DNA of 64,000 bases from Pontivivens marinum (GTDB taxonomy: Bacteria > Pseudomonadota > Alphaproteobacteria > Rhodobacterales > Rhodobacteraceae): positions 62,001-126,000 of the forward strand of contig NZ_OCTN01000004.1 of NCBI RefSeq assembly GCF_900231835.1. The letters are read 5' to 3'. The stretch's first letter is position 1; the number at the start of each line of letters is the position of its first letter. This document shows, piece by piece, positions 60,501 through 64,000 of this stretch. The notes under the pieces were generated by a model. It made no database searches. It had not been told where the DNA came from and saw only the letters and a program-made list of their open reading frames with translations. The translations under genes were made by a program, and so were the position numbers.

Positions 60501-61181
60501 TTACAAGTCGCTCAGGTCAAGAACCGGCGCATCCCGCTCCACCTCAGCCGCGGTCGCGCCCGCATCGGAAATGATCTGTGTTTCCAGCTCCAGCGCGTTG
60601 GGGAATGCTGTGAAATAGGTGAAAGTTATATCTGTGATTGCGGCGGGATTTTCGCAATTTAACAGGTATTCAGCGTGAAATTCGGTGTGGCCATCCGCTT
60701 CGCTATGGTCATCATGGTCATCATGGTCATCATGGTCATCATGGTCATCATGGTCATCATGGTCATCATGGTCATCATGGTCATCATGGTCATCATGGTC
60801 ATCATGGTCATCATGGTCATCATGGTCATCATGGTCGTGTTCTGCGTCGTGATCCTCGTGCTCGTCTTCACCTTCCAGCTCGGCATGTGCCTCAACCACG
60901 GTACAATTTGCGGCGGCGGAGAACGCGAACAGATCGAGCGGTTGGGACAGGATCGCAATCGCGGCGTCGATGGCCGCGTGATCCTCATCCGACTGCGCGG
61001 CATATTCAAAGCCGACAATATCTGCGCCCGGTGCATGCAGTGCCATTGCGACCTGCTGGCCCTGTAATGCGATGTCCAACTGGCCCACGCCATGCTCGTG
61101 CGCATCCATATGGCGGGCCTCCTGCGCGAGGGCAGGGGCAGAAATCAGGGCTGAGGCAGTCAGAAGCGTAAGCAATTTCAT
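60501..61181 (-). CDS. zrgA: ZrgA-type (DUF2796) zinc-binding periplasmic protein with (DDH)14 tract
   Basis: A 226-aa exported protein. The signal peptide (1-19, ALA-QE) is followed by HMDAHEHGVGQLDIALQGQQVAMALHAPGADIVGFEYA, the DUF2796 core. Residues 100-125 are Glu/His-rich, and residues 118-159 are exactly fourteen Asp-Asp-His units; a hydrophobic core resumes near 168-226. ZrgA proteins take part in zinc uptake (described in Vibrio cholerae). The Asp/His tract would bind metal ions. I take the ATG at 61181; a longer frame overlaps the Zur gene. The gene follows zur by 22 bases. Confidence 0.88.
   Translation of the reverse strand: MKLLTLLTASALISAPALAQEARHMDAHEHGVGQLDIALQGQQVAMALHAPGADIVGFEYAAQSDEDHAAIDAAIAILSQPLDLFAFSAAANCTVVEAHAELEGEDEHEDHDAEHDHDDHDDHDDHDDHDDHDDHDDHDDHDDHDDHDDHDDHDDHDDHSEADGHTEFHAEYLLNCENPAAITDITFTYFTAFPNALELETQIISDAGATAAEVERDAPVLDLSDL
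60705..60830 (-). repeat. Fourteen perfect 9-bp tandem repeats inside the ZrgA gene
   Basis: The unit (ATGGTCATC on the given strand) occurs 14 times without one mismatch, 126 bases in all, followed by a variant unit. Since 9 is a multiple of three, copy-number change keeps the frame and only alters the number of Asp-Asp-His units (residues 118-159). Confidence 0.95.
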
Positions 61182-61203
61182 GGGATAAATCCTGTTCGAT
61201 GGA

Positions 61204-61590
61204 TTAGGCGGCGCAGCCTTGGCACTGGCCGTGAATTTCAACGATATGACGTGTGGGTTTAAAGGCGGATGCGGTCGAAATGGCGGATAATTCCGACAGC
61301 AGGCTGGTGCCGTCATGCTCCTCAACCGCGCCGCAATCCTCGCAGATTTCCAGCACGGGAACGGCAGCATCGTGATCGCAGCGGCAGGGTACAAAGGCCT
61401 TGATCGACTCGAGTTTATGGGCGCGACCCTGATTGGTCAGCGCGGCCAGTGCGCGATAAACGGTTGGCGCGGCAAGGTCGGGCTCCTCGCGCTTCATCTG
61501 GTCCAGGATCGCATAGGCGGTCATGGGCCTGTCATGCTTGTGCAGCACGTTCAGCACGTCGGATTGCCGGATCGCTGCTTGCTTGCGCAT
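61204..61590 (-). CDS. zur: Zur, zinc-responsive Fur-family repressor
   Basis: A 128-aa Fur-family repressor. Winged helix about 8-60 (TAYAILDQMKREEPDLAAPTVYRALAAL), structural-zinc cysteines Cys83-Cys86 (CEDC) and Cys123-Cys126 (CQGC), and sensor-like Cys69/Cys71-Asp-His (CRCDH). Gene context (ZrgA, ABC transporter, DUF3299) fixes the zinc assignment over iron Fur. AGGAGG precedes the ATG. It is the first gene of a leftward operon and probably represses it through the palindrome 30 bases upstream. Confidence 0.93.
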   Translation of the reverse strand: MRKQAAIRQSDVLNVLHKHDRPMTAYAILDQMKREEPDLAAPTVYRALAALTNQGRAHKLESIKAFVPCRCDHDAAVPVLEICEDCGAVEEHDGTSLLSELSAISTASAFKPTRHIVEIHGQCQGCAA

Positions 61591-61618
61591 GGGGGCCTCC
61601 TGCTTCGCTCAACAGAAA

Positions 61619-61636
61619 GTTATTTTATAAAGTAAC
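61619..61636. promoter_or_regulatory. Probable Zur box
   Basis: GTTATTTTATAAAGTAAC is an 18-bp palindrome with one mismatched pair out of nine. It lies 29-46 bases upstream of the zur ATG, in the only AT-rich stretch of the region. The GTTA-N10-TAAC form with an AT core fits the Zur sites known from related bacteria. Confidence 0.7.
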
Positions 61637-61662
61637 AAGTTTCCAGCGCTATCTTGCGGCAA

Positions 61663-62733
61663 TCACACCGCCACCGCTGTCCGATCCTCAAACGCCCAGC
61701 CATCCTGAATGTTGAGCATCACCGTGTCACCAATATCATACCGCTGACGTTGCTCCGCCAGAATGGTTCCGCCGCCATGATTGGGGGCGAGCTGCAAGGT
61801 CAGCCGGAATTTACCACCCAGATAGACGGCATTCGTGACCTGCGCGGGCAGCGTCCCGTTATGGTCGATATGAACTCCATCGGGCCGCAGGCTAAGGTGC
61901 GTCGGGCGCGGTGTTCCGGACCGAACACGGGCGATATGTTCCCCTAGGGACACATCCATCCAGCCATCCCGACACGGGCCTGCCGCGTGAACAGGCAGCA
62001 CCACACCCTGACCGACAAACCCCGCAACCATCGCATTTGCTGGTTCGTCGTGCAGGATCTCAGGCGGCGCAAATTGCCGGATGCGACCGTCTTGCATCAC
62101 GGCGATGCGGTCGGCCAGCGCCATCGCCTCGGCCTGATCGTGGGTCACGTAAACCATAGTCGCGCCGGTTTGCCGGTGCAGATCGCGAAAGGCAGATTGC
62201 ATCGTGGCGCGCAGGTGAACGTCCAGATTGGCGAGCGGCTCATCAAACAGAACGGCTTGCGGTTCCATCACCAGGCATCGGGCGAGGGCGACACGTTGCC
62301 GCTGTCCCCCCGACAGTTCCGCGGGTTTCCGATTGGCCATTTGCGTCAGGCCAGTGACCTGTAGCGCGGCCTGCAAGCGGGCTTCGCGTTCCTGCTTGGC
62401 GATGCGGCGCACCTCCAACGGATAGGCGATATTGCGCGCGACGCTCATATGCGGCCACAGGGCGTAGGACTGAAACACCATGCCCAGATTGCGATCCTCG
62501 GGCGGGATGGCGATACCCACCGCCGGATCGGCCAGCGATTGCCCGCCCAGCGCGATACGACCGCTATCGGGTGTTTCAAACCCCGCGATCAGGCGTAGCA
62601 GGGTCGTCTTGCCACAGCCGGACGGCCCCAGCAGCGCGATGAACTCACCCACCTTGGCCCGTAGAGAGATGTCATCAACCGCCGTGGTGGTGCCAAACCG
62701 CTTGGTGATGTTTTCGAGGATCAGTTTTGCCAT
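61663..62733 (-). CDS. Iron(III)/PotA-type ABC transporter ATP-binding protein
   Basis: A 356-aa cassette ATPase with a C-terminal TOBE-like domain (about 240-356). Walker A LLGPSGCGKTTLLRL (34-48), FQSYALWPHMSVARNIAYPL, LSGGQRQRVALARCLV and LFDEPLANLD are intact, with H-loop VTHDQAEA. The group serves iron(III), polyamine or aminoethylphosphonate importers; the FbpB-like permease partner favours iron(III). Its start overlaps the permease end by 13 bases. Confidence 0.9.
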   Translation of the reverse strand: MAKLILENITKRFGTTTAVDDISLRAKVGEFIALLGPSGCGKTTLLRLIAGFETPDSGRIALGGQSLADPAVGIAIPPEDRNLGMVFQSYALWPHMSVARNIAYPLEVRRIAKQEREARLQAALQVTGLTQMANRKPAELSGGQRQRVALARCLVMEPQAVLFDEPLANLDVHLRATMQSAFRDLHRQTGATMVYVTHDQAEAMALADRIAVMQDGRIRQFAPPEILHDEPANAMVAGFVGQGVVLPVHAAGPCRDGWMDVSLGEHIARVRSGTPRPTHLSLRPDGVHIDHNGTLPAQVTNAVYLGGKFRLTLQLAPNHGGGTILAEQRQRYDIGDTVMLNIQDGWAFEDRTAVAV

Positions 62734-64000
62734 GGAACGACACCGCTTGGTAACCGCCGCGCGGTCAGTTGCAACAGGCCCATCAGGGCGACGACGACCA
62801 GCACGACCATCATGGCGACCGCCGCTGCCATCACGGTTTCACCACTATCGTCGAGGTTGAAGATCACCACCCCCAGTGTTTGCGTGCCCGATGACCACAG
62901 CAGCGCCGACACCGTCAGTTCGTTAAACGCAGTCAGAAAAACAAGGATCGCACCGGCAGCAGCGGCGGGCGCGGCCATGGGCAGTAATATCTGGAACAGG
63001 CGGCGCATCGGCCCCGCGCCGACTGCCTGTGCGGCCTCCTCCATCGCGGGATCAATCTGCACGAAGCTGCTTTGAATCGGGCGCAACATCACGACCAGAA
63101 AGCGTGCCAAATAGGCGATGAAGATGATCCAGAACGTACCGTATAGGCTCCAATCCGTACTGGGGATGCGGATGAACAGCAGGATGCAGGCAATTGCCAG
63201 AACCACACCGGGCAGGGCATAGGGCAGATCGGCCAGTAAATCGGCAAGTCGCGTCAGGCGGGTCGGGCGCCGCACGCTCAGCCATGCCAGTGGAATGCAC
63301 AGCATCATCAGGACCAGCGCCGCCGATCCGGCCAATAGGAACGAGTTGCGAAAGGCGCGGATCGTAACGGGCTGACGGAACAGCGCCTCGTACCATGCCT
63401 GCCACGTCATGTTGTCCAAAGTCAGCGGCAGGCCATAGGCGGGGATCAGCGAGGTCGCGGTTAACGCAATCAACGGCAGCACGAGGATCACGGTGATCAC
63501 GGCCCATAATGTCAGCTCAACCACAGGCCGCGCACGCCCTAAATCCAGCGATAGGGCGCGGGTGCCTTGACCGCTCAGCCCAGTGGAAAGACGCGCCAGC
63601 ACGATGCGGTATCCCACGATGCCCAGCAGTGCGACCAGACCGATGAGCAGGGCCAGCACGGATACTTCGGACAGAACCGTCGGCCCAAAACCGGCAAGGC
63701 GTTGATAGATCAGCGTCGGCAATGTCGAATAGCCCGCCGGAATGCCCAGCATGGCCGGAATGCCGAAATTACCCAGCGCAGTGACAAAGGCCAGCGCCGT
63801 TCCCGCCACAAGGCCCGGAATGCATAGGGGCAACACGATTTGCAGCCACATCCGCCCGCCACGCGCACCGGCACCGCGGGCTGCCTCAACCAGATCAGAG
63901 GGGATCGCCCTCAGGTTCGCCCGCAGGGTCAGAAACACAATCGAGGTATGCTGAATCCCCAGCAGCAGCGCGATACCCCATGCGGAATAGAGCGGCTGCG
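62721..64000 (-). CDS. Iron(III)-type (FbpB-like) ABC transporter permease, 5' end outside window
   Basis: The frame is open to the window edge (over 426 codons visible), so the N-terminus is missing. Two homologous permease halves are seen, each with an EAA loop: LVEAARGAGARGGRMWLQIVLPLCIPGL and MEEAAQAVGAGPMRRLFQILLPMAAPA. This is the fused double-permease layout of FbpB/SfuB, with about six helices per half. An ATG at 63938 lies inside a helix region and is not the true start. Confidence 0.9.
   Translation of the reverse strand, partial: QPLYSAWGIALLLGIQHTSIVFLTLRANLRAIPSDLVEAARGAGARGGRMWLQIVLPLCIPGLVAGTALAFVTALGNFGIPAMLGIPAGYSTLPTLIYQRLAGFGPTVLSEVSVLALLIGLVALLGIVGYRIVLARLSTGLSGQGTRALSLDLGRARPVVELTLWAVITVILVLPLIALTATSLIPAYGLPLTLDNMTWQAWYEALFRQPVTIRAFRNSFLLAGSAALVLMMLCIPLAWLSVRRPTRLTRLADLLADLPYALPGVVLAIACILLFIRIPSTDWSLYGTFWIIFIAYLARFLVVMLRPIQSSFVQIDPAMEEAAQAVGAGPMRRLFQILLPMAAPAAAAGAILVFLTAFNELTVSALLWSSGTQTLGVVIFNLDDSGETVMAAAVAMMVVLVVVALMGLLQLTARRLPSGVVPWQN

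Noticed and set aside
60705-60830. CRISPR array
   Set aside because: Units are 9 bp and directly adjacent with no spacers; they encode amino acid repeats.
60638-61171. Rightward open frame rich in His-Gly-His units
   Set aside because: It is the complement of the 9-bp repeat in the ZrgA gene; the repeat contains no stop in any frame. There is no ribosome binding site.
1-64000. tRNA, rRNA, insertion sequences or attachment sites
   Set aside because: I looked for T-loop-like GTTCGAAT strings, transposase motifs and flanking direct repeats and found none outside ordinary coding sequence.

Overview
The window is one continuous piece of chromosome from a marine or salt-adapted alphaproteobacterium of the Rhodobacteraceae (Roseobacter-type). 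The evidence is gene content rather than any single marker: TAXI-type TRAP transport, many acyl-CoA catabolic operons with IclR/LysR regulators, a Roseobacter-like flagellar block, DUF3299/ZrgA zinc uptake, and synthesis of the compatible solute glucosylglycerol. Genes are tightly packed, with many 4-base ATGA/GTGA overlaps. I see no tRNA, rRNA, insertion sequence, phage gene or CRISPR array.

Layout. (1) 1-6.6 kb: the tail of an outer-membrane-type protein, a gene-poor stretch with a strong terminator and a possible small RNA, a small orphan gene, an exported muramidase-like protein, and a LuxR-type response regulator divergent from a large hybrid histidine kinase. (2) 6.6-17.8 kb: an acyl-CoA degradation locus. 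An IclR regulator and an SDR dehydrogenase diverge from a run of acyl-CoA dehydrogenase, thioesterase, DUF35 protein, thiolase-like protein, ADP-forming acyl-CoA synthetase, type-2 hydratase, PaaG-like isomerase and an unclassified membrane transporter, converging on a CaiB-type CoA-transferase. (3) 17.9-30.4 kb: a LysR-controlled TAXI-TRAP transporter followed by a two-subunit CoA-transferase, two acyl-CoA dehydrogenases, a CitE-type lyase, an HTD2/mesaconyl-CoA-hydratase-like protein and an MmgE/PrpD protein. Together they outline a route for a branched C5-type dicarboxylate ending in citramalyl-CoA-like cleavage. (4) 30.4-36.9 kb: an oligopeptide-type ABC importer with fused ATPases and a fumarase-superfamily lyase. 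(5) 37-42.5 kb: a surface-type lipoprotein and a gpsA-phosphatase-ggpS operon for glucosylglycerol. (6) 42.5-52.9 kb: a divergent flagellar block (fliL, motE-like and motA leftward; fliF, fliH, fliN, fliP and fliG rightward), then a bactofilin paired with an M23 peptidase. (7) 53-57.5 kb: housekeeping genes (ferritin-like DUF455, peroxiredoxin, queA, VOC protein, MFS carrier). (8) 57.5-61.6 kb: a Zur-ZrgA-ABC-DUF3299 zinc operon with a Zur-box-like palindrome and an in-frame 14-copy Asp-Asp-His repeat. (9) 61.6-64 kb: an iron-type ABC importer running off the window edge.

The most interesting parts are the C5-dicarboxylate locus, the thiolase/DUF35 pair in which both the catalytic Cys and the zinc-ribbon Cys residues are absent, and the self-contained zinc operon. 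All functions are inferred from reading motifs and context; no database search was possible.
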